Source: a virus. From it: a DNA stretch of 64,000 bases. Below are positions 10,498 to 20,500 of this stretch, piece after piece. A model generated the notes under the pieces. That model was not told the DNA's origin. It ran no database searches and saw nothing but the letters and a program-made list of their open reading frames with translations. The DNA lies in the IMG/VR virus record IMGVR_UViG_3300035703_000082, positions 1-64,000 of that record. One strand, given 5' to 3'. The translations under genes and the position numbers were made by a program. Each line of letters begins with the position of its first letter. The stretch's first letter is position 1.

Positions 10498-11847
10498 TCA
10501 AGTCAAGTCCCAGAAGGACAGCGAACCGATGGCGCTGTGCGTGCCGCTGAGCGCCCTGGCGGCGATGGTGTAAATGTCGCTTGTACCGCCGATAGTTGCG
10601 CCGAGCTGCAAGTCCCAGTTGTAGTCTGAACCACCGCTAGACTGTCCCTGAGAGAGCGTGGACGACAGCACATACGTGGACTCAATGATCGTCCCGCCAG
10701 TCAGCGCCGTGGCAGAGATGTCTCGCTCGACGTTGGTGGAGTCCGTAGCCCCCCAAGATGCACCGGTCAGAGTGGCGTTCTTGATCAGCACTATCTCGAA
10801 GGTCGTAGGCGATGTTGCCGTGGGTAGCACGTTGTAGCCGTCCGGGATGACAATAGCCCCGGTGCGGCCTGAAGCAAGACGAATCGAGACCAGCGGAACG
10901 AAGCTCGTGCTGATACTGCTGTTCACCGCCGTCATCCGCGCTACAAACGGCGCGACCTTTTTCTCGTACCCACCCTCGGAGATCACCGTCGAGCAGATCT
11001 GCTTGAGGATCGCCCCGGTACTAGCGCCCGTGTTCGTGATCTCATAACGCACCGGCAGCATCGCCGTCGTCATGTACACGCTTGTCAGGTTGTTCGCATT
11101 ATTGAATGTGTGGCAAATGATGGTCTGTCCATCAATGACGAACCCAGCGCGTACCGAGCCGACCCCAAGCCACTCAAAATCCTGCCAGAATATCTGTGCC
11201 TTGGTCAGGTCGAGAGTGAAGCCAGAGTCCCCAGTGCCGTTGAGCTTGTCGCCGTTCCAATCTGCCTGTGCCACACGGGTATCCACCGCTGAGCCCGTCA
11301 CGTAGGTGCGCCTAACGATGTAAACAGCGGTGCCGTCGCGTTCCAAGAACACGCCATTCTCGGTGTTGAAGTAGCCGATGCGGATACGCTGGTTGGCGTT
11401 GGCCGTAGGCATCACGAACGTGTTCAGCACCAGCAAGCTCTTGCCCGGCTGATAGCTGAACGAACGGTAAGTCTGGCGAACTACCTCGGAGCCGCTTGAC
11501 GCCGTCACCTCCAAGTTCACCGTGCTGGCGTTGGCAACGTACGACACCGATCCGCCTGTAGCGGTGGTTTCACTGAACAGGTCGTTCTTCTCGTACCTAT
11601 TCTGGCTGTCGAACAGGGTATAGGGTTGGCTGAACCGCGCCCGACCGAAGGCGTCCAGGGCCGTGCCGTAGAAGTTCACATTGACCGGCGCTGCATCCAC
11701 AATTTGCCCCAGAAGACTGTCAAGTTGGTTGAAGTAGAGCCGCAGGACGCTGATGAACTGGTTGAAGTAGTTCGGGTCGTAGACAGGCGTGGGCAACGGC
11801 AGCGCCGGTGCCTTGAAGCGCTTGATGACATTGGCCCAGATACTCAC
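10498..11847 (-). CDS. Tail or virion structural protein, 449 aa
   Basis: The N-terminal 80 residues (FNQFISVLRLYFNQLDSLL) look like a helical attachment region. The remainder is beta-rich, Ser/Thr/Gly-rich, as in phage baseplate or fibre-proximal proteins. GTG start whose GTGA overlaps the stop of the nozzle-like gene upstream, so the two are probably translationally coupled. Proteins of this shape are common beside nozzle genes in short-tailed phages. No enzymatic motif seen. Confidence 0.65.
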   Translation of the reverse strand: MSIWANVIKRFKAPALPLPTPVYDPNYFNQFISVLRLYFNQLDSLLGQIVDAAPVNVNFYGTALDAFGRARFSQPYTLFDSQNRYEKNDLFSETTATGGSVSYVANASTVNLEVTASSGSEVVRQTYRSFSYQPGKSLLVLNTFVMPTANANQRIRIGYFNTENGVFLERDGTAVYIVRRTYVTGSAVDTRVAQADWNGDKLNGTGDSGFTLDLTKAQIFWQDFEWLGVGSVRAGFVIDGQTIICHTFNNANNLTSVYMTTAMLPVRYEITNTGASTGAILKQICSTVISEGGYEKKVAPFVARMTAVNSSISTSFVPLVSIRLASGRTGAIVIPDGYNVLPTATSPTTFEIVLIKNATLTGASWGATDSTNVERDISATALTGGTIIESTYVLSSTLSQGQSSGGSDYNWDLQLGATIGGTSDIYTIAARALSGTHSAIGSLSFWDLT

Positions 11848-13736
11848 GACTTACGCCCGTCCGGCCTGATGTCGATGCGCGGCACACCAAGCTGCCACTG
11901 CACGCCCTGTCCCGTAGACCCCACCTTGATCGCCATCTGGCGTGCCCGGATGCGGATGTTGACCTGCTCGGTGAAGCGCTCGACCGTGGTCGTCGCCACC
12001 CGCGCCACAGGGAAGGCGTTGCTCCCTGCAACTGACATGTTGGACGTATCCGTAGCCACCGGGTCCACGCCCCGCGTGTAGCCCGAGCCGGAGTTCTGCA
12101 GCGTGAGGAGAGACAGCTCGACGCTGGGCTGGGCAGGGAGTGCCGTCGTTGAGCCGTTGAACGTGATGTCCGGAATCACGCGCCAGACAAACCCGAAGTT
12201 GTGCCCGTCGTCGATGTCAAACTCAGCCGAAGTGATGTAGGACTCGAAGCCTACCGCCGAGGGGCCGGAACCGTCATCACACCCAGTCTCTTGCAGCAAC
12301 AAACGGCTGTTGTAGTCGGCTGCAATGGGCACATCCTCAACCACGCTTGCATCGACCCAAGCAGTGCGAGCCATCGTGCCGTAGTACCAGATCTTCTCGG
12401 CGTAGTTGTAGACAACGTACTTGTCAACAGAAGTGGAGCCTGCGGAGCAGTAGAACCACCAGACCTCACTGAACTGCTCCACGGTAGAGGCGAAGACTTG
12501 CAGCGGCTGGTCGTAGTTGAAGTCGTTGAAGATGTACTGACGAATGTCGCAGTTGAGCGTCTGAACCCGCCCGTCGAACAGATAGAACTTCTCGTAGCCC
12601 ATCCAGTAGGTGACGCCTGCGGCGGTTGCCCAGGCGCGGTCACTGACAATTGAGACGTTGTCCGCAAGGATCTGCGAGCCCCAGACGATGGGCGGGCCGA
12701 GGTACTGCAGGGAGTACAGCGAGGTGTCCGTCCAGACCAGAATCTCTTGCCGCACCTGGGCAACCGCCTCGATGGCGGAGCCGTGAGACAGGCGCAGGCT
12801 ACCCGCTTGTGTGGTCGCTGCAGGGGTCCAGTTGGCGGCGGTCTCTTGATCCGACCAGCGGATCAGCATGGGGTCCAGATTGGTTGAGCCGTAGTCGGTG
12901 GTACCGAAAGCCAGGACGAAGCGCGAAGCGTCGGAAACGACGATGTAGTTCGACTTGCTGGGCGTGTCGCTTGCACCCGTGAGCGTCGAGATATTGACCG
13001 CCCGCGTGCCGGAGCCGATGGTCGCCGCGTCCCAGTAGTAGATGCCGCCGCCCTTGGGGTTGATCAGCAAATCGTTGCCGAAGTTGTACGCGGTCCAGAG
13101 GCCGAAGTCCAAGGGGACGAAGGGCGTCGAGCTGCCACCCCACACACCGGAGCCCCAGCCACCGGAGCCCCAGCCCGTACCCGACGCGGGTGGGTACTGG
13201 ATGACCGACCCGACGTTGACCTGATAGGCAGCAGACACCGCTGCCCCACCGCCCGAACCCGCAGGCACCGTCGTGCTGTACGTGATGGTGTAGTTATCGA
13301 CGTCGATAACCGTGACTTGATACTCGCCGGAGATGGTGACCCCGGAGAATGCCGTCGCACCACTGAAGGTGACGAAGTCGCCTGTGAGCGCACCATGCGC
13401 CGGGTCGTAGACGTTGATCGTCGTTGTGCCGTTGGCAGTGAACGGGTTGTTAGGCAGCGTCCTCGTGGTGCGCAGCGGCGTGATGTCGTAGTACCCACCG
13501 TACTGGATGTAGTACTTGAGGTGCGTGCCGACACCGACGAACTGTGTCCAAGGCCAAAGAGAGCGGCAAACACCAAGAAACTGGTCATTGAGCAGCCGCG
13601 CCCACCCGCCGATCTTCTCAGGCTGCCCCGAGCGGAAACGGACTTTGTCGCAGAAGTACCACCCACGGTCTTCTGAAGCGTAGCGGGTGTTCTCACGGAA
13701 CACCCCCGGGCGGATGCGTACAGCTTTCAGCGGCAT
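11844..13736 (-). CDS. Tail nozzle/tubular-like structural protein, 630 aa
   Basis: Starts MPLKAVRIRPGVFRENTRYASEDRGWYFCDKVRFR style sequence (quoted in part), then RSGQPEKIGGWARL, typical of the packaged-DNA stabilisation or nozzle proteins that close the portal in short-tailed phages, which begin with basic 'RxGRPEKxxGW' segments. The remaining sequence is a beta-rich, Trp-rich repeat protein consistent with a propeller. Residues about 110-175 look like an inserted Ig-like domain (TVIDVDNYTITYS). Position beside adaptor, fibre and lysis genes supports a tail role. Assignment is by family resemblance without a database search. Confidence 0.7.
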   Translation of the reverse strand: MPLKAVRIRPGVFRENTRYASEDRGWYFCDKVRFRSGQPEKIGGWARLLNDQFLGVCRSLWPWTQFVGVGTHLKYYIQYGGYYDITPLRTTRTLPNNPFTANGTTTINVYDPAHGALTGDFVTFSGATAFSGVTISGEYQVTVIDVDNYTITYSTTVPAGSGGGAAVSAAYQVNVGSVIQYPPASGTGWGSGGWGSGVWGGSSTPFVPLDFGLWTAYNFGNDLLINPKGGGIYYWDAATIGSGTRAVNISTLTGASDTPSKSNYIVVSDASRFVLAFGTTDYGSTNLDPMLIRWSDQETAANWTPAATTQAGSLRLSHGSAIEAVAQVRQEILVWTDTSLYSLQYLGPPIVWGSQILADNVSIVSDRAWATAAGVTYWMGYEKFYLFDGRVQTLNCDIRQYIFNDFNYDQPLQVFASTVEQFSEVWWFYCSAGSTSVDKYVVYNYAEKIWYYGTMARTAWVDASVVEDVPIAADYNSRLLLQETGCDDGSGPSAVGFESYITSAEFDIDDGHNFGFVWRVIPDITFNGSTTALPAQPSVELSLLTLQNSGSGYTRGVDPVATDTSNMSVAGSNAFPVARVATTTVERFTEQVNIRIRARQMAIKVGSTGQGVQWQLGVPRIDIRPDGRKS

Positions 13737-13740
13737 GGTG

Positions 13741-14142
13741 TTACTTCGTCACGCCTTTAGCTTTCTCGTAAGTGCGGAGTCCACCGATGCCTAGCATCCC
13801 GGACACAACCACCCACAAGAATTCAGTGTCGATGTCAGGCGGCACCGGCCAGCCCTTGATAGTTGCCCACCAAGTCAGTAGCGGTTTGATGATGCCGACA
13901 TAAGCAAATGCAGTACCGCCAACCCAGCCGAAGTAAGGACGCCAGCCAGCAACCCAGGTGCTGGGATGCGTAGCCTCTCGGGCGTTGATCTCCAGTTGAG
14001 CGATGACCTGCTTGAGTTCGCCGTCCATCGCCTGCTTGAGGAACTCAGCCTCCGCTTCGCGGCGCTTTTCGGGGTCCGGGACAAAGCGGTCGAGCAGCGT
14101 CTTGCCGACTTCGAGGATGGGGCCGAGGAAGAGCGGGTTCAT
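13741..14142 (-). CDS. Three-TM holin (GTA holin family), 133 aa
   Basis: The protein begins MNPLFLGPILEVGKTLLDRF, has an amphipathic charged helix (PDPEKRREAEAEFLKQ), then hydrophobic segments WRPYFGWVGGTAFAYVGIIKPLL and FLWVVVSGMLGIGGL. This pattern fits the 3TM holin family found in phages and gene transfer agents. The ATG at 14142 shares one base with the upstream TGA; an upstream in-frame extension has no Shine-Dalgarno and would overlap that gene heavily. It should make lesions in the inner membrane that let the endolysin out. Confidence 0.85.
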   Translation of the reverse strand: MNPLFLGPILEVGKTLLDRFVPDPEKRREAEAEFLKQAMDGELKQVIAQLEINAREATHPSTWVAGWRPYFGWVGGTAFAYVGIIKPLLTWWATIKGWPVPPDIDTEFLWVVVSGMLGIGGLRTYEKAKGVTK

Positions 14143-14420
14143 CAAAGACTCCTTGGTTCGCGGAACGCTCGCGCCGCAATTTGTGAGACATCGCCGTCCA
14201 GCCATGCGATCTGGACGATCTCACCGGCAAGCACCCAGCACCCGGAGATGCGAACCTTGCCTTCTTGGTACTGCGCCCACAAGGCGCGGCCTTGGCACGG
14301 GCCTGGAACGTCGTGAAGCTCGACCCGCATGTTGCCTTCCTGCACCTCCGCTACCAGCGTCGCTGTTGCACTGCCCGCAAGTCCGAGACCAAGAACAAGC
14401 GCAGCGACGGTACGGAGCAT
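14142..14420 (-). CDS. Small secreted protein of the lysis cassette, 92 aa
   Basis: Residues 1-20 (MLRTVAALVLGLGLAGSATA) form a textbook Sec signal peptide with an Ala-x-Ala cleavage site. There is no Cys lipobox, so it is not an outer-membrane spanin. The mature part of about 72 residues has two Cys (in PGPCQG and SGCW) that could form a disulfide. It sits between endolysin and holin, so a periplasmic lysis-related role is plausible, but no family was recognised. Confidence 0.7.
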   Translation of the reverse strand: MLRTVAALVLGLGLAGSATATLVAEVQEGNMRVELHDVPGPCQGRALWAQYQEGKVRISGCWVLAGEIVQIAWLDGDVSQIAARAFREPRSL

Positions 14421-14427
14421 GGCGGCC

Positions 14428-14904
14428 TCACATGGCTAGGATGTCTGCACAGCGGCGGATCCAGCCGCGACCGAAGGTGGGGAAGGTGTTGAGGTCACAG
14501 AGGAAGCGCAGACGTTGCGCGATGATACGCGCTCGAAGCACCTCTGGGTTGGCCTGATTGGCAGCGGCCAGGGTCCGGGGGCCGAGAACCCCGTCATCAG
14601 CAACGCCCAGGGCCCGCTGGAGCCACAGGATGGACTGGCGCACCCCGGAGTTCACCGCAGCGTCGAAGACGGCGTAGCGCACAGCAGGGGGCAGCTCTTC
14701 AGCCCGCACCGGCTTCCAGTATTCTTCGAGGTAGATGCGCTTTGCAAGCTCAACGGGCAGGTCTTGCATCGCACCCTTGTAGCCCACTCTTCGCGCCACA
14801 GCCTCTGTGATGCCGAAATTGGTGGAACCCCCAGGATCGAGCGGGTGATGTACATAGCCACCTTCGTGCTTGATGACGACACTGAATGCGTTGTCGAAGT
14901 TCAT
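14428..14904 (-). CDS. Endolysin, GH108 N-acetylmuramidase, 158 aa
   Basis: N-terminal GH108 motif IKHEGGYVHHPLDPGGSTNFGIT: Glu14 is the expected catalytic acid and DPGGxTNxGIT the family signature. Residues about 70-150 (FDAAVNSGVRQSILWLQRALG, DGVLGPRTLAA) match the peptidoglycan-binding domain that usually follows. No signal peptide, so release depends on the holin two genes downstream. Length is normal for the family. Confidence 0.92.
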   Translation of the reverse strand: MNFDNAFSVVIKHEGGYVHHPLDPGGSTNFGITEAVARRVGYKGAMQDLPVELAKRIYLEEYWKPVRAEELPPAVRYAVFDAAVNSGVRQSILWLQRALGVADDGVLGPRTLAAANQANPEVLRARIIAQRLRFLCDLNTFPTFGRGWIRRCADILAM

Positions 14905-15179
14905 GCTTTGCTTTCCGCAAACACGTTGACGAAGACCGTACCGTCTTCGAGTGCCTCAATCTCGTGCCATTCTCCCGCCAGCAAGTTCAACGGCGCTGAG
15001 TTTTTGTCGATGATGCGTTCGCCTTTTTCTTTGCGAACAACGCATCGGCCTGCGTGGCACATTGTGAGATGTGAGTACAGATGCTCATGACGCGGCAATC
15101 CCTCCCCTTTGTTGGCGCAATAGGTGTTGATCACCGCACCGTCGTAGGTTACAGAATGCCGTGGCGTCAGAAGCACCAT
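14901..15179 (-). CDS. Small cupin-like protein, 92 aa
   Basis: Short single-domain beta protein with RHEHLYSHLTMCHAGR followed by LLAGEWHEIEALEDGTVFVNVF. The spacing of HxH..H and the later H fits a one-domain cupin with a metal or ligand pocket. ATG at 15179 overlaps the upstream stop (TGATG) and its own stop overlaps the endolysin start by 4 bases. A role in the phage is unknown; enzyme, sensor or fibre-related uses are all possible. Confidence 0.65.
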   Translation of the reverse strand: MVLLTPRHSVTYDGAVINTYCANKGEGLPRHEHLYSHLTMCHAGRCVVRKEKGERIIDKNSAPLNLLAGEWHEIEALEDGTVFVNVFAESKA

Positions 15180-15445
15180 CAGAAGTTCTCCGCGCCCGTC
15201 TGAGCAGGCTGTTCTTCAGGGCTTGGCGGAGCGGGGGGCTCCGGGGGTGGAATGTATGGCGCAATCGGGCCGTATACCCCTGCACAGCCTTTGTTCCAGA
15301 GTTCTTGAATGTGCGGGTATGGGTCGGTACCGTTGACGCCAACTGGCAACACTTCGTTGAACTCCGCGTACTTCACCGTGCAGCGAAACGCCGTTTGCTC
15401 TGCATCACACCACTCAAGATTGCTGACAGATTCGATGGTGAACAT
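15179..15445 (-). CDS. Small protein downstream of the tail fibre, 88 aa
   Basis: The N-terminal 60 residues form a compact beta/alpha unit (MFTIESVSNLEWCDAE, then HIQELWNKG) and the C-terminus is a proline-rich tail (PYIPPPEPPAPPSPEEQP). Similar small ORFs are frequent right after fibre genes in phages and may help fibre folding or be a tail-tip component. That function is inferred only from position; no named domain recognised. Confidence 0.65.
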   Translation of the reverse strand: MFTIESVSNLEWCDAEQTAFRCTVKYAEFNEVLPVGVNGTDPYPHIQELWNKGCAGVYGPIAPYIPPPEPPAPPSPEEQPAQTGAENF

Positions 15446-15452
15446 GTTGGTC

Positions 15453-17537
15453 TCACGAAATGCGGACGTAGAGCGCGGCGGCCCAATAATACGTTGTCAC
15501 GCAAGCGGAGGTTATAGAAAAATAAGTGGAGCCGGTGCTTACTTTTCTCCACGTTCCGCTCAAAGATGTCCCGCCGCCATTGTATGTATTGGCGCCGTTA
15601 CTTCTATTTGCGCCAAAAGAAGACCAAGTTGACCCTGTTCCTTGCGGCCCAGTGTTTGGCGTCCATCCGTACCGCAGATCACTGCCTGCAACCGTGGACC
15701 CAACTGCAACATCGGTATTTGTCGCAATGATTAGCACCGCGTAGCTGCCGATGTCGCCCAGTCCAGTCATGGACACCGCGCCGGTCAAGCCGTTGACGCT
15801 GGTGACAGGCGCTGAGGCAGGCGCTTGGCTTACCCAAGTAGACCCGTTGGATGTCAGCACGTTGCCCGAGGTGCTGGGGGCCACCGCTTGAACGCCCGAG
15901 GTTCCGTTTCCCAGCAGGACGTTGTTGGCAGTCAGGGATGTTTGACCAGTGCCGCCGTTGGCAACAGGCAGCGTGCCAGTGACGTTGGAGCCCAGGTTGC
16001 AGAACGTCGTTGACGATGTGCCGGTGCCGCCGTTGGCAATCGCCAGAATGCCCGTGAAGCTGATGTTCGGCGTAGCACCGCCGCTAGATGCCAGCGGCGA
16101 AGACGCGGTAACGCTAAGGACACCGCTAGACGGCAGGGCTGCACTGGTCCATGTTGTACCGTTCGATGTCAGCACGTTGCCCGACGACCCGGGAGCCACC
16201 ACCTGAACGGCTGAGGTGCCGTTACCGAGCAGGACGTTGTTGGCCGTCAGAGACGTTTGCCCTGTACCCCCATTGGCGACAGCAACCGTGCCTGTGACAT
16301 TTCCGGCAGTTGTAGCGCTCGTTGCACTTGTAGCCGTTCCAGCGTTTCCTGAGATATTTATACCCCAAGTACCAGAAGCACCTGATCCACTACGACTGGG
16401 AACATCTAAATTTGTTCTTGCAGTTCCGGCATCTGTGGCTCCTGTCCCGCCATTAGCAACCGCAACTACTCCGGTGACGTTTGCCGCAGTGCCAGTCGTG
16501 TTTTGATTAAGCGTCGGCACATCAGCCGCTTGAATAGCAGACATGACAACGTTAGATCCGTTGCCGCGCAGGTACTGGCCACTAGTCGTTGCGCCCGCTA
16601 ATGCGTTTATAGCGGCCTGGGTAGTTGTTTGACCCGTCCCGCCATTAGCAACTGCCAAAACGCCGGTAAAGCTGATGTTTGGCGTCGTTCCACCACTAGA
16701 CGCTAGCGGAGACGACGCCGTTACGCTGGCAACACTAACAGGCAACGCAGTGCTCTGCCAAGTCGTCCCGTTCGATGTCAACACGTTGCCCGAAGTGCTG
16801 GGGGCCACCGCTTGAACGGCTGAGGTGCCGTTGCCGAGCAGGACGTTGTTCGCAGCCAGCGTGGCTGCGCCCGTGCCGCCATTCGCAACCGGCAGCGTGC
16901 CCGTCACCCCCGTGGTCAGAGGCAGCCCCGTAGCGTTGGTCAGCACCGCCGCAGACGGCGTACCCAGCGCAGGCGTCACCAACGTAGGCGAAGTAGCCAG
17001 GACGATGCCGCCCGTGCCCGTGACATTCTGCCCCAGCGCCGTGGCTACGCCCGTGCCAAAAGCGGTGATCCCTGTACCACCAGAAGCCACCGGCAGCGGA
17101 GCGCCGAGGGTCAGCGCGGCAACATGCGTGATCCCCTCAACAACGTCTGTACCCCCGTCGTTCATCTTCAACACCATCGAGGCGTTGACCGGGACCACCA
17201 CACCCGTCTGCCCAACGACCTTGACCGTCACCGCGCCATCGGAGCCGTTCCTGACGAAGAAGAGCTTGTTGACCGTGTTCGACCGCGCAGGGACTTGGAT
17301 CTCGCGTGCGCCCCCGGGCGTGCCGAAGGCGTAGATGAACATGCTCCGGCCATCAGACACCGCGCCGTCAGACAGCGTCAGGACGAAGGGCCCCGCAGCC
17401 GTGACATCCACGCGCACCTGACCGGCTACCGCCTGATCGACCAGATCGGTGAGCCCGCTGTTGACCGTGGTGCCCCAGCCCGCGTCGCCCAGCCCCGGCT
17501 TCGTCAGCCGCAAGCCCGTGGTGTAGGTGTTTGCCAT
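15453..17537 (-). CDS. Tail fibre protein with VANGGTGQTS repeats, 694 aa
   Basis: The N-terminus (MANTYTTGLRLTKPGLGDAG) is typical of phage fibre proteins that attach to the tail. From about residue 150 the protein is built from recurring cassettes: LPVANGGTGxxxL, then NNVLLGNGTSAVQ, then GNVLTSNGTTW and ASSPLASSGG. At least six VANGGTG copies occur. The C-terminal 70 residues (about 625-694) differ and may be the receptor-binding tip. A lower-GC patch at about 16,300-16,450 breaks the otherwise even composition and suggests module exchange. Confidence 0.85.
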   Translation of the reverse strand: MANTYTTGLRLTKPGLGDAGWGTTVNSGLTDLVDQAVAGQVRVDVTAAGPFVLTLSDGAVSDGRSMFIYAFGTPGGAREIQVPARSNTVNKLFFVRNGSDGAVTVKVVGQTGVVVPVNASMVLKMNDGGTDVVEGITHVAALTLGAPLPVASGGTGITAFGTGVATALGQNVTGTGGIVLATSPTLVTPALGTPSAAVLTNATGLPLTTGVTGTLPVANGGTGAATLAANNVLLGNGTSAVQAVAPSTSGNVLTSNGTTWQSTALPVSVASVTASSPLASSGGTTPNISFTGVLAVANGGTGQTTTQAAINALAGATTSGQYLRGNGSNVVMSAIQAADVPTLNQNTTGTAANVTGVVAVANGGTGATDAGTARTNLDVPSRSGSGASGTWGINISGNAGTATSATSATTAGNVTGTVAVANGGTGQTSLTANNVLLGNGTSAVQVVAPGSSGNVLTSNGTTWTSAALPSSGVLSVTASSPLASSGGATPNISFTGILAIANGGTGTSSTTFCNLGSNVTGTLPVANGGTGQTSLTANNVLLGNGTSGVQAVAPSTSGNVLTSNGSTWVSQAPASAPVTSVNGLTGAVSMTGLGDIGSYAVLIIATNTDVAVGSTVAGSDLRYGWTPNTGPQGTGSTWSSFGANRSNGANTYNGGGTSLSGTWRKVSTGSTYFSITSACVTTYYWAAALYVRIS

Positions 17538-17544
17538 GATGACC

Positions 17545-20500
17545 TCAAGTTTGGATCTCGGTCCAGCCAGGAGCCTGCGTGTCGTTGATCTGGACCCAGC
17601 CCGGGGACTGAGCCGTTACCACATTCTGCCAGTTCGGATTCTGATTGTCATCTATTGGATTCCAGAGGTAGCCGCCAACAACCACATCCGTGATCGTGCC
17701 CCCGTCGCTGAGCGAGACGTTGAAGGTCGAGCCCGCAACAGCAGGCGCGTCCAGCGCCAGGACAAGTCCCTGCACCACCGGGTTGAACGTCGAGGCGGCA
17801 ACCGCAGGAGAGTCCAGCCCTTGGGCGGTCTCGTTGACTGCGGAAACGAAGATGACGAGCGCGGAAGTGGCGTCAGCGCCTGCTGCAAGCTCTGCCACTG
17901 CCGTGGCGAACACCATCTTGGCGGCAAGCGCGTCCGAGCCCGTGGCCGTGTCCGAGAAGGACGCCGGGAACACCATCAGCGCCGCAGGAGCATCAGCACC
18001 TGTGGCCGTATCACTGAGCGCCGCGCCAAAGGTCGATGCAGCTACCGAGGGCAGATCGAAAAGGGTTGCCGTGTCAGACAGGCTTGAACCGAAGACCGAA
18101 CCCGCTGCATCTGGTGCGTCCGTGCTTACAACGGTATCCGAAACCTCGGCACTAAACGACGACGCAAGAACTACAACCGCGTCAGTGCCTGTTACTGTAT
18201 CCGTGAGGCTGGGGGTAAAGACCGACGCAGCGACAGCGAAGGCATCAGCACCTGTAGCTGATTCAGAAATAGCCGTTAGAACTACATATCCACCGGCAAT
18301 CGCGTCGGATGCTACGGCGGTGTCGGCAAATGATGCTGTGAAGTCCACCAAGGCGGTGGGGGAATCCACAAGAGATGCCGCGTCAGAAAGAGCGACGCTA
18401 AGACTCGCCGTAACGGTAAGTGTATCTTGTATACCAACAGTTTCAGCGGTTTGGGCGCCGAAAACAGACGCGACTACCGACGAAGCGTCCGCACCCGTAG
18501 CGGTGTCGGAGAGCGATACGACAAACACAAGGCCTGCGGAAATGGTGTCTGAACCAGTGGTGGTGTCAGAGAAAGATGCGCTAAGGGTAAGGGCAGCGCT
18601 GAAAGCGTCCGCGCCCGTGGCGGTGTCGGAGAACGAGACGTTGAACGTCGTGCCGCCTGCAGCCTGAAACAGCCAGCCCAGCGAGCCGTTGTTGGTCGAG
18701 TTGGCCCCGGCGTACCACGTGGTGTTCAGGTCGTAGGCGCGGATGCCGGTGATCGTCAGGTAGTCAGGCGTGGTCACCGTGCCCGAAGTCAGCACCAGCG
18801 TCGCGGGGGAGGACGCAGACGTCCCCGTCAGCGTCAACACCCTACCAGATTCGCCAGCAGCAGTGAAGTTGCCAACCGTCTGCGTTGTGGTGCCGAAGTT
18901 GATGGTGGTGGCACCAGTGGCTTTGTAGGTGTTAGTGATGTTGGCGAAGGTGTTGTTGCTGCTGATGGTGAGCGTGCCTGCGCCGCCTTGGTTGAGGGTG
19001 ATGCCGCTGTAGGAGACGCCACCACCTGCGAATGTCTTGGCAGATGCAGAGGTGAGGCTGATGGTGCCGGTGCCGGTGACGGTGAGGTTGGTGGATGTGG
19101 CTGCGTTCCATGCTGTACCGGAACCAGCAAGCGTCCACGTACCTGACCCAACTGCAATAGTTCTAGTGTTTGAATTAGAAGAAGAAAGAGCGCCGGCAGA
19201 CATCGTTACGCTATATGCGCCCGCATCAAATGTGCCCATTGTGAGCGTCAAAGACGTTGCGTTTGATGTAAACGCATCTTGTAATGTTAATGAGCCACTA
19301 GGGGAATTAACAGTGATGCCGCCCGTAAAAGTCTGACCAGCACTTGTAAGAGTTTGACTTGTTCTTCCAGAAAATGTCGTGTTAATATTGTTGGATAAAC
19401 TTACGCCTGTACCATTGATCCAATTACCGTAGATTGTTGGCTCTACTGAACGAGCCAACGTCATCGTATTCGTCGTCCTGGCCGACATGTCGATGGTGCC
19501 GATGTTGTAGGCAGCGTTGATGGTGACCGTGGCTCCGCTGTTCAGCCCTGTAGCTTCAAAGAAGCAGGTGTCTTGCGCGAGAGGGAAGTCGTTGATGTTC
19601 GGCGTGCCGCCGCTTGACGTAGCCCATCCAATAGCACCACCCCAGTTGCCGCCAGCAGCAAGGTTCCAATACTTATTCGCCGCAGCCGTGAACGTGACGC
19701 CGCTGTTGCCCTTGCAGTCTCCGATGCGCGTGCCAGAGGCAGGGGCAGCAGCACCAGCGATGGTGATGTCTCTGAAGTCAACGTCAGTGAGGCTGACAGC
19801 AGCACAGGTCAGTGTGCGTGTGGTGCCGATGGTGTCAGAGCGAACGAAGTGACGCATCGTGGCGTTGGTGCCTGCTGAGCAGGTGAAGGTGCCGGTGATG
19901 GTCTGGTTTGCTGTGACGCTGATGATCTTTAAACCAGCAGAGGTGATGCCGGTGAAGGACAGGTTGTTGAAGCTGTTGGCTCCGTTGATGGTGACGGTGC
20001 CTGCGGATGTGCTGGTGAAGGCGACGTTGTAGAAGGTTTGGTTGTTGCCGGAAAAAGTAATACCAGAGGCGCTGATATTTAACTGAGAAGTTCCCGCATT
20101 AAAAGTAAAACTAGATCGACTGGTTTCTGTCGTATTAAAAGTAAAACCAGATGATAGGGTTATAGTTCCTGAGCTAAATTTAACATCTTTTGTTGTGTTA
20201 GCGGGGGTTGAACTTAGCGTTAATTCTCCAGCAGTCAGATTATAAGAAGAAAGATCGAGACCTCCTTCACGTATGATAAATTGACCTGTGCCGCTGTTCA
20301 ACGCACTACCCAGCGCCCATTCACATCCAACGCCGTTCACCGTAATCGTTGAAGCTAACGTCACACCATTGGTCGTCAACGTCTTGCCCGACGTAGACCC
20401 TGACAGCGTGATAGCGCCTGTGTACGTCCTCGTCAGCCCCGTCGCAGGCAGCGTCACATTGCCGTGAATACCGTCAATAGCTGTACTGCCCGCCAGCGTC

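Noticed and set aside
14142-14420. Outer-membrane spanin
   Set aside because: Signal peptide is present but there is no lipobox Cys, and no partner gene is embedded.
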